NCBI GenBank assembly: GCA_030747035.1
Contig: JASLLM010000010.1
Span: forward strand, 1 to 41,243
Source: Alphaproteobacteria bacterium
GTDB taxonomy: Bacteria > Pseudomonadota > Alphaproteobacteria > GCA-2731375
Reading direction: 5' to 3'
DNA length: 41,243 bases
Of the stretch, positions 1 to 10,082 are shown one piece after another. Positions within the stretch are counted from its first letter, which is position 1. Each line of letters opens with the position of its first letter. A program made the position numbers and the translations under genes. The notes beneath the pieces were generated by a model. That model was not told the DNA's origin. It made no database searches and saw nothing but the letters and a program-made list of their open reading frames with translations.

Positions 1-71
1 TCGAATCACAAACACCCATTCAATCAAAGATCAAAAAGCAAAACGTCGATTCAGAAGATCCCGGAAACGCT

Positions 72-890
72 CTAGTCAGCGGATTGCATATGCGCCGCGA
101 TATCGGCGAATGAAGCGGCCTCATCAATGAAAGTGTAACTGCCGTCCTGAATTTCTCTGGCCGCCGCCATGAAGGCGCCCAAGGCGCCGCGGGCCAGGGC
201 CCCGCCCACACTGATACGGCGAACGCCAGCTTCGGCCAACTGCTCTGTGGTCATGTCGCTGCCCGACAGGCCCATGACCACGTTGACCGGCTTGCCCACG
301 GATTGACAGACCGTGCGAATGGCATCCAGGTTGGGCAGGCCGGGCGCGTAGAGCACATCCGCGCCCGCTGACTCAAAAGCCCGCAGGCGTTTTATGGTGT
401 CATCCAGATCCGGGTTGCCGCGGATGAAATTCTCCGCCCGCGCCGTCAGGGCGAAGGGGAAATCCTGCTCCCGCGCCGCCGCCACGGCGGCTTCCACCCG
501 GTCCACCGCCAGATTGAAGTCATAGATGGCACTGCCTGAATAGTCTTCGATGGAGGCGCCGACCAGTCCCGTAGCGGCCGCCAGACGAAAGGTTTCGGCG
601 ACCTCTTCCAACGTCTCGCCATAGCCATCCTCCAGATCGGCGGAAACGGGCAGGGGCGTCGCGGCGACGATTTCGGCCGCATGGGCCAGCATCTCGTCCC
701 GGCCGACCACCCCGTCCATATAGCCCCGGCTGAAGGCATAGCCGGCCGAGGTTGTCGCCAGGGCCTTGAAACCCATGCCGGTCAGAATTCTGGTGGTGCC
801 AATATCCCATGGGTTGGGGATGACAAAGATTTCCGGCCCGGCATGAAGCGCCGAGAAAACCTTCGCCTTATCGTGCTGCGATTGACTCAT
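72..890 (-). CDS. isocitrate lyase/PEP mutase (oxaloacetate decarboxylase-like) family protein
   Basis: ORF; start trimmed to MSQSQHDKAKVF..; PNPWDIGTTRIL, SADLEDGYG, IEDYSG motifs; TCAT stop/start overlap with upstream gene at 887-890; lacks a K[KR]CGH motif. Confidence 0.88.
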   Translation of the reverse strand: MSQSQHDKAKVFSALHAGPEIFVIPNPWDIGTTRILTGMGFKALATTSAGYAFSRGYMDGVVGRDEMLAHAAEIVAATPLPVSADLEDGYGETLEEVAETFRLAAATGLVGASIEDYSGSAIYDFNLAVDRVEAAVAAAREQDFPFALTARAENFIRGNPDLDDTIKRLRAFESAGADVLYAPGLPNLDAIRTVCQSVGKPVNVVMGLSGSDMTTEQLAEAGVRRISVGGALARGALGAFMAAAREIQDGSYTFIDEAASFADIAAHMQSAD

Positions 891-2305
891 GACCGATCCC
901 CCATATTCGTTGCCCCGATCTGAGCGGCGGCGGCCTGCCCCGCCAGACGGCCAAGATTGACCGCCGTCAACAGGCCGTTGCCGGAAAGATAGCCCCAAAC
1001 CTGGCTGCCCGATACCCCGCAGGCGGCGCCGCCACCAGCGTAAAGGTTTGGCAGCGCACTGCCGTCGGGGCGCAGAACCCGGGCCCGTGCATCGATTGCC
1101 AGGCCCCCTTGGGTGTGGAACAAGGCGCCGGTGACCTTGATGGCATGATAGGGCGCCATCAAGGCCGGCTGGGATGTGAAATCGCGCCCGAACGGATCGC
1201 TTCCCTGGCCCGCGGCAAGCTTTTCCGTCTCCGCCAGGGTTCGGGCCAGGACGTCGGCCGGGACATTGATGGCCTCGGCCAGGGCAGCGGCATCGCTGCC
1301 TTGACGGACGGCACCCGCCGCCTCGGCTTCGTTGAATTCCTCGAACTCATGGCCCAGGGCCAGCAGGCGGTCGTCGAAAACCAGCCAGGCGGTCCCTTCC
1401 GGCTGGGCCAGGACGTCGACGGTCTGCTCCGAATAGCCCCGGTGCTCGTTGGAAAAGCGCTGGCCGCGATTGTTGATCTGAATGCCGCCGTTCATCATCA
1501 GGGCCCAGGTGATCAGGATGCCATGGGGCGCGGCGACCGAGCCATGCCCCTGGTAGGCACCCATGTGACGGATGTCGGCGCCCAATGCCGTGCCCCAGAC
1601 GACCGCATCGCCCTGATTGCCGGGATGGCCGAAATACTCCGCCTCTGTCATCTCCGGAATATGTTCGGCGACCATGGCGGGATTGCCGCCAAAACCGTTG
1701 CAGGCCAGAATCAACGCCTGGCAGCCGATCATCTCCCTGCTGCCGTCGGGCCGCTGTATCGTCAGGCCGGCCACCCGGCCGTCGCTGTCGGCCAGCAAAT
1801 CCGTTACCGTGGCGTTGGTCATGATATCGATACCGGCGGCTTCCGAGGCGCGCAACAGGCCGGCCATCAGGTCGGCACCCTGCCGGGAGGGCGGGGCATG
1901 CATGCGCAGGGCGGAAAAGCCGGGATAGAGAAAACCGCCGACCAGGGTCAATTCGATGCCATGTTCGGCGACCAGCCATTCGACGGTCGGGCCGGACGCC
2001 GCCGCGACCGCCCTTACGATGGCCGGATCGGCCTGGCCCTTGGCCTTGGCCTGGACGTCGTGGATCAACATCTCCACCGTGTCCTCGACACCCTGTTCCC
2101 GCTGCATGGCGGTGCCGCAGGCCGGGATCATGCCGGACGAAAGCCCGGTGGAGCCCGACGGCAGGGCATCCCGCTCCAGTACCAGGGGGCTAAGGCCGGC
2201 GTCTGCGAGGGTCAGGGCGGCGACCAGGCCGCAGGCGCCGCCGCCGACGATGGCGACGGGAACCTCGGTCTCGAACTCAATGCCATCGGCGGGCAGAACA
2301 CTCAT
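887..2305 (-). CDS. FAD-dependent oxidoreductase (fumarate reductase/ketosteroid dehydrogenase-like flavoprotein)
   Basis: N-terminal VAIVGGGACGLVAALTLADAG dinucleotide-binding motif; C-terminal NLYAGGGAACGVSG..GYLSGNGLLTAVNLGRLAG; start could be 2305 or 2362. Confidence 0.88.
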   Translation of the reverse strand: MSVLPADGIEFETEVPVAIVGGGACGLVAALTLADAGLSPLVLERDALPSGSTGLSSGMIPACGTAMQREQGVEDTVEMLIHDVQAKAKGQADPAIVRAVAAASGPTVEWLVAEHGIELTLVGGFLYPGFSALRMHAPPSRQGADLMAGLLRASEAAGIDIMTNATVTDLLADSDGRVAGLTIQRPDGSREMIGCQALILACNGFGGNPAMVAEHIPEMTEAEYFGHPGNQGDAVVWGTALGADIRHMGAYQGHGSVAAPHGILITWALMMNGGIQINNRGQRFSNEHRGYSEQTVDVLAQPEGTAWLVFDDRLLALGHEFEEFNEAEAAGAVRQGSDAAALAEAINVPADVLARTLAETEKLAAGQGSDPFGRDFTSQPALMAPYHAIKVTGALFHTQGGLAIDARARVLRPDGSALPNLYAGGGAACGVSGSQVWGYLSGNGLLTAVNLGRLAGQAAAAQIGATNMGDRS

Positions 2306-2324
2306 GGCGGGCTCCCTTCCGCTT

Positions 2325-3212
2325 TCAACCGTCTTCAAAGTTTCCTGCATCGAAGCGTTCACCGGCGGCCAGCATCTCGGGCGTGCCGATCAAGGCATTC
2401 ATCTCGTCGAAGTCGATCATCTGGCTTCTGAATTGCGAGGTGTCGCCATGGGCTTGCAGCGAGGCGAAATAGCGCCCCATCAAATGGCCCACGGCGCGGG
2501 CCAGGCCGCCGGGGAAGATAACCATGGAATAGCCGATCTCTTGCAATTCAGTTGCCGGCCGGATGGGTGTCTTGCCACCTTCCACCATGTTCGCCAGCAG
2601 CGGCGCCTTGCCACCAAGACGGCTGGTGACGGTACGCATTTCCTCCAAATCCCGGGGTGCCTCCACGAACAGGATATCGGCGCCCGCCTCGTGGTAGCGC
2701 TCGGCCCGCGCCAGGGCGGCATCCAATCCCTCGACGGCGATGGCGTCGGTCCGCGCCATGATCAGGGTGTCCTGGCTGCGGCGGGCATCCACCGCCGCCT
2801 TGATCTTGCCGACCATCTCGGCCGCCGAAACCAGGGTCTTGCCGGATAGGTGCCCGCAGCGCTTGGGCAGGCTCTGGTCCTCCAACTGAATGACATTGGC
2901 GCCGTTGCGCTCGAACAGCTTAACCGTTCGGATCACGTTTAGGGCATTGCCATAGCCGGTATCGGCATCGACGATCAGGGGGATTTGCACCCGTTCACCA
3001 ATGGCCGAGAGGACATTGGCCACTTCATCCATCCCCACCAGGCCCAGGTCGGGCCGGCCATAGCGTGTATAGGCGATGGAGGCGCCGGACAGATAGGCGG
3101 CGGGAAAGCCCGCCCGCTCCACCATCAGGGCGCCGAAGGCATCATAGATACCCGGTGCGATCAGGATTTCAGGACCCCGAAGTTGGGCGAGCAGATTGGT
3201 GCCGTCGGTCAT
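2325..3212 (-). CDS. isocitrate lyase/PEP mutase superfamily protein (methylisocitrate lyase/CPEP phosphonomutase-like)
   Basis: APGIYDAFGALMVERAGFPAAYLSGASIAYTRYG; VDADTGYGN; IQLEDQSLPKRCGHLSGK (K-R-C-G-H active-site loop). Confidence 0.9.
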   Translation of the reverse strand: MTDGTNLLAQLRGPEILIAPGIYDAFGALMVERAGFPAAYLSGASIAYTRYGRPDLGLVGMDEVANVLSAIGERVQIPLIVDADTGYGNALNVIRTVKLFERNGANVIQLEDQSLPKRCGHLSGKTLVSAAEMVGKIKAAVDARRSQDTLIMARTDAIAVEGLDAALARAERYHEAGADILFVEAPRDLEEMRTVTSRLGGKAPLLANMVEGGKTPIRPATELQEIGYSMVIFPGGLARAVGHLMGRYFASLQAHGDTSQFRSQMIDFDEMNALIGTPEMLAAGERFDAGNFEDG

Positions 3213-3260
3213 AGCTGATTTTCTCCATTGGGTTGGCCGCGACTATGAAGCAAAGCCGTC

Positions 3261-4244
3261 CTAGCCGGAAAGTGGAAAATGGCACGCTATGGTGTGGCCG
3301 GGAGAGACTTCGCCGGCTTTGGGTTCCTGTTCAGCGCACAGCGGCTGGGCGTGGGGGCAACGGGTGCGAAAGCGGCAGCCGCTGGGCGGATCGGTGGGCG
3401 AAGGCAACTCGCCCGCCACCATGTCGATCCGGCCCAAGGGGCGTTTAGGGTCGGGAGCGGGGACGGCGGCCAACAGGGCGGCGGTATAGGGATGGCCTGG
3501 ATGGCGGTACAACTCTTCCGCCGGCGCCAGTTCGCACAATTTGCCCAGGTACATCACCGCGACCCGGTCGGAGATGTGTTTGACCACCGCCAGGTCATGG
3601 GAAATGAACAGCATGGTCAGGGCGTGGCGCGCCTTCATCTCCTCCAGCAAGTTCAGGATCTGCGCCTGAACGGAAACGTCCAGGGCCGAAACCGGCTCGT
3701 CGCAGATCAGGAGTTTTGGCTCCAGGATAATGGCGCGGGCAAGAGAAATCCGTTGGCATTGCCCACCAGAGAATTCATGGGGCAACCGTTCCATGGTCTG
3801 CTCGGCGTTCAGTCCCACATCGGACAGCACTTCCGCGATCCGCCGGTTCTTTTCCTCCGTCCCCAGCTCACCTTGAACAGCCAAGGGCCCGCCGACGATG
3901 TCGCGGACCCGTCTGCGTGGGTTGAGCGAGGCGATCGGGTCCTGGAAAATCATCTGGAACTTGGCCCGCAGGGGCCGCAAATCCTTGCGTGGAAGCGCCG
4001 CCAGGTTCATGCCCTCGAGATGGACCGAGCCCCGCGTGGGCCGGGGCAATTGCATGACGGCGCGGGCGGCGGAGGTCTTGCCGCAACCGGACTCGCCTAC
4101 CAGCCCCAGGGTTTCGCCACGGCGGATATCGAACGAGATGCCGGAAACCGCGTGCACTGTGCGGCCGTCGCCACCGTCATGTTCGACGACCAGATCCCGG
4201 ACGGCGAGAATGATATCGTGGTCATCTTGCCTCTGCCGGTTCAT
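3261..4244 (-). CDS. oligopeptide/dipeptide-type ABC transporter ATP-binding protein (DppF/OppF-like)
   Basis: Walker [14 protein letters not shown], signature FSGGQCQRISLARA, Walker B LLICDEPVSALD, C-terminal oligo_HPY cysteine motif GCRFRTRCPHAQPLC; ATGA overlap with upstream gene. Confidence 0.93.
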   Translation of the reverse strand: MNRQRQDDHDIILAVRDLVVEHDGGDGRTVHAVSGISFDIRRGETLGLVGESGCGKTSAARAVMQLPRPTRGSVHLEGMNLAALPRKDLRPLRAKFQMIFQDPIASLNPRRRVRDIVGGPLAVQGELGTEEKNRRIAEVLSDVGLNAEQTMERLPHEFSGGQCQRISLARAIILEPKLLICDEPVSALDVSVQAQILNLLEEMKARHALTMLFISHDLAVVKHISDRVAVMYLGKLCELAPAEELYRHPGHPYTAALLAAVPAPDPKRPLGRIDMVAGELPSPTDPPSGCRFRTRCPHAQPLCAEQEPKAGEVSPGHTIACHFPLSG

Positions 4245-5233
4245 GGCGTGGTCCCTACGCTTTGTGGAAACCAGCAGGCCTGGGCATGGGTACCGTCGGA
4301 GGCCAATTGCAACGGCGGTGAATGGCGCCGGCAGCGTTGCTCCACATGGCCGCAACGGGGGGCAAACAGGCAGCCCTTCGGCGGGTGGATCAGGTCGGGA
4401 GGGCGGCCAGCGATGGCATCGATCCTGCGGTGCGGCGGGTCATCGACCCTGGGGATGGAATTCAACAGGGCGGCGGTATAGGGCATGCGGGTATTGCGGA
4501 ACAATTCTGGAGTCTCCGCCCACTCCACTATGCGGCCCGCATACATCACCGCGACTTCGTCGCTGCGCCCGGCAACCACGCCCATGTCGTGGGTAATCAG
4601 GATCATCGACATGTCGCGCTCTATCTGCTGGCGCCGCAGCAGATCCAGGATATCCGCCTGCACCGTGACATCCAGCGCCGTGGTCGGCTCGTCCGCGATC
4701 AGCAGGCGGGGTTGGCAACTCAAGGCGATGGCGATGGCCACCCGTTGGCGCATGCCGCCGGACAATTGGTGGGGATATTGATCGACCCTTACTTCGGGCT
4801 GCGGTATGCCGACATCGCGCAGTAGTTCCACCGCCCGGCCGCGGGCGGCGTGGCGGGACAGACCGTGATGACGGATCAAGGTCTCGCCGATCTGTTTGCC
4901 GACGGTCAGCACCGGGTTCAGCGAGGTCATGGGATCTTGAAAGATCATGGCGATCTCGGAGCCGCGCAGGGCGCGGAGGGATTTTTCGTCCAGGGCGCCC
5001 AGGTCTCGTCCGTCAAAAATGATCCTGGATCCCTCGCCGACGCGCGTATTGGATGGCAGTAAACCCATGATGGAACGGGCAAGCACGGTCTTGCCGCAGC
5101 CCGATTCCCCTACCACGCCCAGGGTCCGGCCCTGGTGCAACTCGAAGTCGACCCCATCGACGGCCCGCAGCAGACCGCGCCCGGTCTCGAAATAGGTCCG
5201 TTGGTCGATGACCTGTAACAGCGGCATGGCCAT
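4241..5233 (-). CDS. oligopeptide/dipeptide-type ABC transporter ATP-binding protein (DppD/OppD-like)
   Basis: Walker [14 protein letters not shown], signature [15 protein letters not shown], Walker [14 protein letters not shown]-terminal [15 protein letters not shown]. Confidence 0.93.
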   Translation of the reverse strand: MAMPLLQVIDQRTYFETGRGLLRAVDGVDFELHQGRTLGVVGESGCGKTVLARSIMGLLPSNTRVGEGSRIIFDGRDLGALDEKSLRALRGSEIAMIFQDPMTSLNPVLTVGKQIGETLIRHHGLSRHAARGRAVELLRDVGIPQPEVRVDQYPHQLSGGMRQRVAIAIALSCQPRLLIADEPTTALDVTVQADILDLLRRQQIERDMSMILITHDMGVVAGRSDEVAVMYAGRIVEWAETPELFRNTRMPYTAALLNSIPRVDDPPHRRIDAIAGRPPDLIHPPKGCLFAPRCGHVEQRCRRHSPPLQLASDGTHAQACWFPQSVGTTP

Positions 5234-5235
5234 GG

Positions 5236-6141
5236 CTAGATCGCCCTGTCGCGCAGGTCGGCCAGGCGGCGGCGCACGGTGTCGCCCACCAGATTGAACG
5301 AGAGTACGGTCACGAACATCACCGCCGTCGGGATCAGGCTGATATGGGGCGTTTCCTCCAGATGCTCGCGCCCTTCTGCGATCATGCCGCCCCAGCTTGG
5401 CGTCGGCGAGGCCACGGAGAGGCCGAGGAAGCTGAGCGCCCCCTCGATCACCACGGCGATGGGGATGGCGATCAGAATGTAGGCGACCAGGGGCCAGACG
5501 ATGTTGGGAAATATCTCCAGGGCCAAAATGCGCAGATCCGAGGCGCCCATGGCCCTGGCGGCCAGGACGAATTCCCGGTTGGCGAAATTCATCGTGGTGG
5601 CGCGGGTGATGCGGGCGGCGGCGGGAATAAACAGCAGGCCGAGGCCAATGCAGACTGTCGGCAGGCTGCCGCCGAAAATGACCGAGAACAACAGCAGGAT
5701 GACCAAACCCGGCACGGCGAGCCAGGTGTCGATTGCGGTGCCGACGATCTCGTCCGTCCAGCCCCGGTAATAACCGGCCATGATGCCGATCATCAGGCCC
5801 AGCACCAAGCCGATCAAGGGCGCGGCGACGCCGACGGTGAGAGAGACGCGTGCGCCGTAAACGATGCGCGCCAGGATGTCCCGGCCCAGCACATCCGTGC
5901 CCAGTACATGATCCTCGTTGGGCGGCGCCTGCAGGGCCAGGAAATCTATGTCGGCCGGATCCTGCAGACCCAGACTCGGTGCCAGAACCGCCAGCAATAC
6001 AACGAAGACAATCCAGACCAGTGGTATCCAGAATATTGGACCTAGGCGGTTTCGCCGCCGGTGCGCCGCGATGGCCTCGGCCTGGCCATCCGCTTCGGCC
6101 TCGGGCGTTTCATCGTAGGTGCCGTCAACCATGTTGCGCAC
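5236..6141 (-). CDS. ABC transporter permease (DppC/OppC-like)
   Basis: HVLGTDVLGRDILARIVYGARVSLTVG and EAA-like loop FVLAARAMGASDLRIL; multiple TM segments; start may be 6132. Confidence 0.92.
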   Translation of the reverse strand: MRNMVDGTYDETPEAEADGQAEAIAAHRRRNRLGPIFWIPLVWIVFVVLLAVLAPSLGLQDPADIDFLALQAPPNEDHVLGTDVLGRDILARIVYGARVSLTVGVAAPLIGLVLGLMIGIMAGYYRGWTDEIVGTAIDTWLAVPGLVILLLFSVIFGGSLPTVCIGLGLLFIPAAARITRATTMNFANREFVLAARAMGASDLRILALEIFPNIVWPLVAYILIAIPIAVVIEGALSFLGLSVASPTPSWGGMIAEGREHLEETPHISLIPTAVMFVTVLSFNLVGDTVRRRLADLRDRAI

Positions 6142-7078
6142 TCACGCGGATACGGGGGTCAAGCAGGGCATAGGCCATGTCGACCAGGAAATTGGCCAGC
6201 ACATAGGCGATGGCGATAAAGGTGACGCAGCCCTGAATGACGATGAAGTCACGGGCGTAGATGGCGTTGATCAACAGCCGGCCAACGCCGGGGATGCCGA
6301 AAATGGATTCGATGATGATCGAGCCGCCGATCAGGTTGCCGACCTGCAACCCCATCAATGTGATCAGCGTAAAGGACGATGGCCGCAGCGCATGCACCAC
6401 CAAAATATGCCAATCCGCCATGCCCTTGGCCCGGGCCAGGGCGATGTAGTCCTCCTGCAGGACACCGATCATCTCGGCCCGCAGGGTGCGCATCAGGATA
6501 GTCCATTCCGCCAGCGCGATGCTGAGGGCCGGCAGGATCATGCCGCGCAGATTGGCCCAAAGGCCCTCGGAGATGGGTTCATATCCGGTCGCCGGCAAGA
6601 CGCTCAGATACATGGAAAACAACAGGATCAACAGGATCGCGACCATGAAGGCTGGCATGGAGACGGCGGCGAAGCCGGCCGCCGCAATGCCCCGGTCCAG
6701 CCGGCTGCCGGCCCGATAGGCACTGACGACGCCAAGGGGCACCGCCAACAGCAAGGCCAGCAATTGGGCAAACAGCATCAACTCCAGGGAAACCGGAAAG
6801 CGCGAGGTGATGGCCTCCAATACCGGCTCGCCGGTACGGAAGGAAGCGCCCCAATCGCCCACGAAAACACCACTCAACCAGGATATGTAGCGGACCAGCA
6901 CGGGCCGGTTCAGGCCCAGATCCTCGCGAATGGCCTGCACGTCCTCTTCCGAGGCGTCCTGCCCGGCGATGTCATAGGCGATATCGCCCGGCAGGACATT
7001 GACCAGAAGAAAGGTCAGCAAGGTAACGGCGAACATGACGATACACAGCCGTCGCAGCCGCCTCAAAATGTAACGCAT
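6125..7078 (-). CDS. ABC transporter permease (DppB/OppB-like)
   Basis: MRYILRRLRRLCIVMFAVTLLTFLLVNVLPGD N-terminus, DYIALARAKGMADWHILVVHALRPS EAA loop. Confidence 0.92.
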   Translation of the reverse strand: MRYILRRLRRLCIVMFAVTLLTFLLVNVLPGDIAYDIAGQDASEEDVQAIREDLGLNRPVLVRYISWLSGVFVGDWGASFRTGEPVLEAITSRFPVSLELMLFAQLLALLLAVPLGVVSAYRAGSRLDRGIAAAGFAAVSMPAFMVAILLILLFSMYLSVLPATGYEPISEGLWANLRGMILPALSIALAEWTILMRTLRAEMIGVLQEDYIALARAKGMADWHILVVHALRPSSFTLITLMGLQVGNLIGGSIIIESIFGIPGVGRLLINAIYARDFIVIQGCVTFIAIAYVLANFLVDMAYALLDPRIRVSAQHG

Positions 7079-7113
7079 GACCGAAAACGCCCTCTACATA
7101 GGCGCCCGCGGAC

Positions 7114-8640
7114 TTATTTATCCAGCCATACGGTGGTCGCGTCGAACACGCCGCGGCGCAGATAGGGCACGTCCTTGACGTATTTCTGCGCGAAGGCGTG
7201 ATAGCGCCGCCCGCCCCGGTACTGGATATGGCCGGACTCGTTCATGATCTCGGCCATGCGGCACAGGCGGTTTTGCCGGACCTTCATTTCCGTCGCTGTC
7301 CGCATGCCCAAGGCCAGCTTGTCCAAATCGGGCGAGGAATAACCGGTCAGGTTGTAGCTGGATTTGGAAAAATGCAGGGCGAAGATCTGCGGGCCGATGT
7401 CGGCGCCGTCGGCGATGCGCCAGCCGCTGATCTCGTAATCCTTGGTGAATACTTTCTTCACCAGGGTGTTCTGATCAACCGGTTTGAGCACCAGTTCCAC
7501 GCCGACCTTCTTGTAGAGCTGCTGCAAGACTTCACCCAGCTCCCGCCCGCGCGGCGTGGTGGTATGGATCATGGAGATCTTGACCGGCTTGCCGTATTCC
7601 GCCAGCAAGGCCTTGGCCTTGGCCGGATCGTAGTCACGGTAGTTGGTACCGCCGCAATCAAACTGTCCGGTATAGGGATGCTTGACGAAAGGCACCGTGT
7701 CTTTCCAGGTCACTTTGATGATGGCGTTCTGGCTCCAGGCATGGCTTAGCGCGGCGCGCACACGCTGGTCGGACAAGGGGCCCTTGCGGGTATTGAAGAA
7801 GGTGATCAGGGCGCCCGCGCCCTCCGCCTTGTGCACCGCCAGATCCTTGTCCTTCTCGGCCCGTCGGATGGTATTGCCCCTATCGGTCCAGATCACATCG
7901 ACCTCGCCGGATTTCAACGAGGCATAACGGGTTTGGGTATCGGGCAGGATGCGGAACACGACCTTGTCCAGGTGGATCGTATCCTTGTTCCAGTAATTCG
8001 GATTGCGGCTTACGGTGATCCGGTCGCCGCCGGCCCATTTCTCGAAAACGAATGGTCCCGTGCCCACCGGATGACGATTCTGGGTGCCGGCCGCGACCGC
8101 CCTGTGGGAGGGGATCGGACCGCTCATCGATGTGGTTGCCATAAAGGCCATGAATGGCAGCCAGGCGTGTTTCAGATCGAAACGGACAGTGTTGGCGTCG
8201 ACCACCGTGGCGCCCTTGATGGCGGAAATGAAACTGCGGCTGCGGGCCTTGTTTTTGGGGTCCAGGATGCGGTTGTAATGATGCGCCACGTCCGTTGCCG
8301 TGAAATCGTTGCCGTCATGATGTTTGACGCCCTGACGCAGCTTAAATGTGATCTGCTTCTGATCGTCCGAAGATACCCATTCCGTGGCCAATTTGGGCAA
8401 CGGTTTCCAATCCCGCGACATCCCGAGCAAAGGTTCGGTCATGGTGCGCATGACGGTTTCGCCTGATACGCCCAGCACGCCACCCTTGACGGCATCGAAA
8501 CCGCGTACGTCGGTTTCCAGGGCCACGGTCAGGGTGCCGCCTTTCTTCGGGCCCGCCTGCACCGGACCGGCTAGCGCTGCCGCCAGGGCGACCGCGGCGC
8601 TGATGGACAGATAGGTGGATGCTTGTGTCTTCTTCAGCAT
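7114..8640 (-). CDS. ABC transporter substrate-binding protein (SBP family 5, DppA-like)
   Basis: N-terminal signal sequence, KKGGTLTVALETDVRGFDAVKG, FKLRQGVKHHDGNDFTATDVAHHYNRILDP. Confidence 0.93.
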   Translation of the reverse strand: MLKKTQASTYLSISAAVALAAALAGPVQAGPKKGGTLTVALETDVRGFDAVKGGVLGVSGETVMRTMTEPLLGMSRDWKPLPKLATEWVSSDDQKQITFKLRQGVKHHDGNDFTATDVAHHYNRILDPKNKARSRSFISAIKGATVVDANTVRFDLKHAWLPFMAFMATTSMSGPIPSHRAVAAGTQNRHPVGTGPFVFEKWAGGDRITVSRNPNYWNKDTIHLDKVVFRILPDTQTRYASLKSGEVDVIWTDRGNTIRRAEKDKDLAVHKAEGAGALITFFNTRKGPLSDQRVRAALSHAWSQNAIIKVTWKDTVPFVKHPYTGQFDCGGTNYRDYDPAKAKALLAEYGKPVKISMIHTTTPRGRELGEVLQQLYKKVGVELVLKPVDQNTLVKKVFTKDYEISGWRIADGADIGPQIFALHFSKSSYNLTGYSSPDLDKLALGMRTATEMKVRQNRLCRMAEIMNESGHIQYRGGRRYHAFAQKYVKDVPYLRRGVFDATTVWLDK

Positions 8641-8787
8641 GATAAACTCCCTGTCTCGGTTAAATTTTTCTTCCAGCGGAACCTCCCAAGGCGCCGGCCA
8701 GCGTTGTTATGACGAGTATGATATCGCCAAGCGCGTTGGGTGCAACTATGTTATGGCAACTGTGCCGCAGTGAGGAGTTTTCCAGCG

Positions 8788-9999
8788 ATGAATCGTCCCT
8801 TTTCCGGTATCCGAATTTTGGATCTGACCCGTGTCCTGGCCGGGCCATATTGCACCTATCAGCTCGGCCTGTTGGGGGCGGAAGTGATCCGGGTGGAACA
8901 ACCCGGCCGCGCCGACTTCGTGCGTTTTGGCGGCCCCGACCCCGATCTGTCAGCGGCGGGCCTGGGGCCGGGATTTCTGGCGCAAAATGCCAACAAGCGG
9001 TCCATCGCCGTCGATCTGAAGACGCCGGAGGGCAAGGAGATTGTCCGCCGCCTGGCGGCCGAGGCGGATGTCTTGACGGAGAACTTCCGCCCCGGCGTCA
9101 TGGAGCGTCTGGAACTCGGTGCCGAACAGTTGATGCAGGCCAATCCGGCGCTTATCTACTGTGCCATTTCGGGCTATGGCCAGGACGGTCCCATGTCCGA
9201 ACGTCCCGCCTACGATCACGTGGTGCAGGCCGTATCGGGCATGATGACGACCAATAGCGATGCCGGCGGCAGGCCGTGGCGGGTCGGCTTTCCGGTGATC
9301 GACTATGTGGCGGGCCAGTCGGCGGCATTTGCCATTTCCACCGCCCTGTTTCAGCGGGAGCGCACCGGTGCCGGGCAGATTGTCGATGTCGCCATGCTGG
9401 ACGCCGCCGTGGCCATCATGGCACCGGCCATGGCGCCGCTGCTGCAAGGCATGACGCCGCCGGCGCGCAAGGGCGACCGGGCTGCCAGCGGCAGTCCTTA
9501 TTCGGGCATGTTTGAAACCACCGATGGTTTGCTGGCCCTGGCCGCCAATGCGCCGCATCAGGCCGCCGCCGTGGCGCGGGAGATCGGCCGGCCAGAGCTG
9601 CTGGAGGATCCGCGGCTCAAGGAGTGGGGCAGCAACGCCGACTATGTGGATCTGGTTCAAGAAGCCTTGGCGGCGGCCTTCAGCACGGCCCCGGCGTTGG
9701 AGTGGGAATCGCGCCTCAGTAATTTGGGCGTGCCGGCGGGCAAGGTACGCAGTCTTGGCGACATCGCCGATAGCGACCAATTGGCGGCGCGCGGCATGGT
9801 GCGGACCGTGGCGGATGACATCACCGGCCGGGAATATCGGGTGCCGGGCGTTGGTTTCAAGCTGGCCGGTGACAGTATGGCGGCGACGGCGCCGCCGCCG
9901 CGCCTGGGCCAGGACACCGAGGCGTTGCTTGCCGATCTGGGCTATGATGAGGCTCATATCGCCCGCCTGCTGGCCGACGGGGTCGTCGCCAACGAATAG
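8788..9999 (+). CDS. CaiB/BaiF family CoA-transferase
   Basis: FSGIRILDLTRVLAGPYCTYQLGLLGAEVIRVEQPGRAD; KRSIAVDLKTPEGKEIVRRLAAEADVLTENFRPGVMERL; ATG trimmed to 8788. Confidence 0.95.
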   Translation: MNRPFSGIRILDLTRVLAGPYCTYQLGLLGAEVIRVEQPGRADFVRFGGPDPDLSAAGLGPGFLAQNANKRSIAVDLKTPEGKEIVRRLAAEADVLTENFRPGVMERLELGAEQLMQANPALIYCAISGYGQDGPMSERPAYDHVVQAVSGMMTTNSDAGGRPWRVGFPVIDYVAGQSAAFAISTALFQRERTGAGQIVDVAMLDAAVAIMAPAMAPLLQGMTPPARKGDRAASGSPYSGMFETTDGLLALAANAPHQAAAVAREIGRPELLEDPRLKEWGSNADYVDLVQEALAAAFSTAPALEWESRLSNLGVPAGKVRSLGDIADSDQLAARGMVRTVADDITGREYRVPGVGFKLAGDSMAATAPPPRLGQDTEALLADLGYDEAHIARLLADGVVANE

Positions 10000-10082
10000 A
10001 AACAGCCAAGACGATACCGTGATCCGCAAATGAGCATCTGATATGATCCTGCGGAATAATGCCAACCCGGAGAGCCTGCGCC

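Noticed and set aside
1109-2431. 440-aa plus-strand ORF
   Set aside because: Antisense to the FAD oxidoreductase; G/Q/H/R-rich shadow ORF typical of high-GC DNA with no recognisable motif.
6119-7165. 348-aa plus-strand ORF (also 3279..4481 and 5344..6045)
   Set aside because: Antisense to ABC transporter genes; D/Q/H-rich composition without domain motifs.
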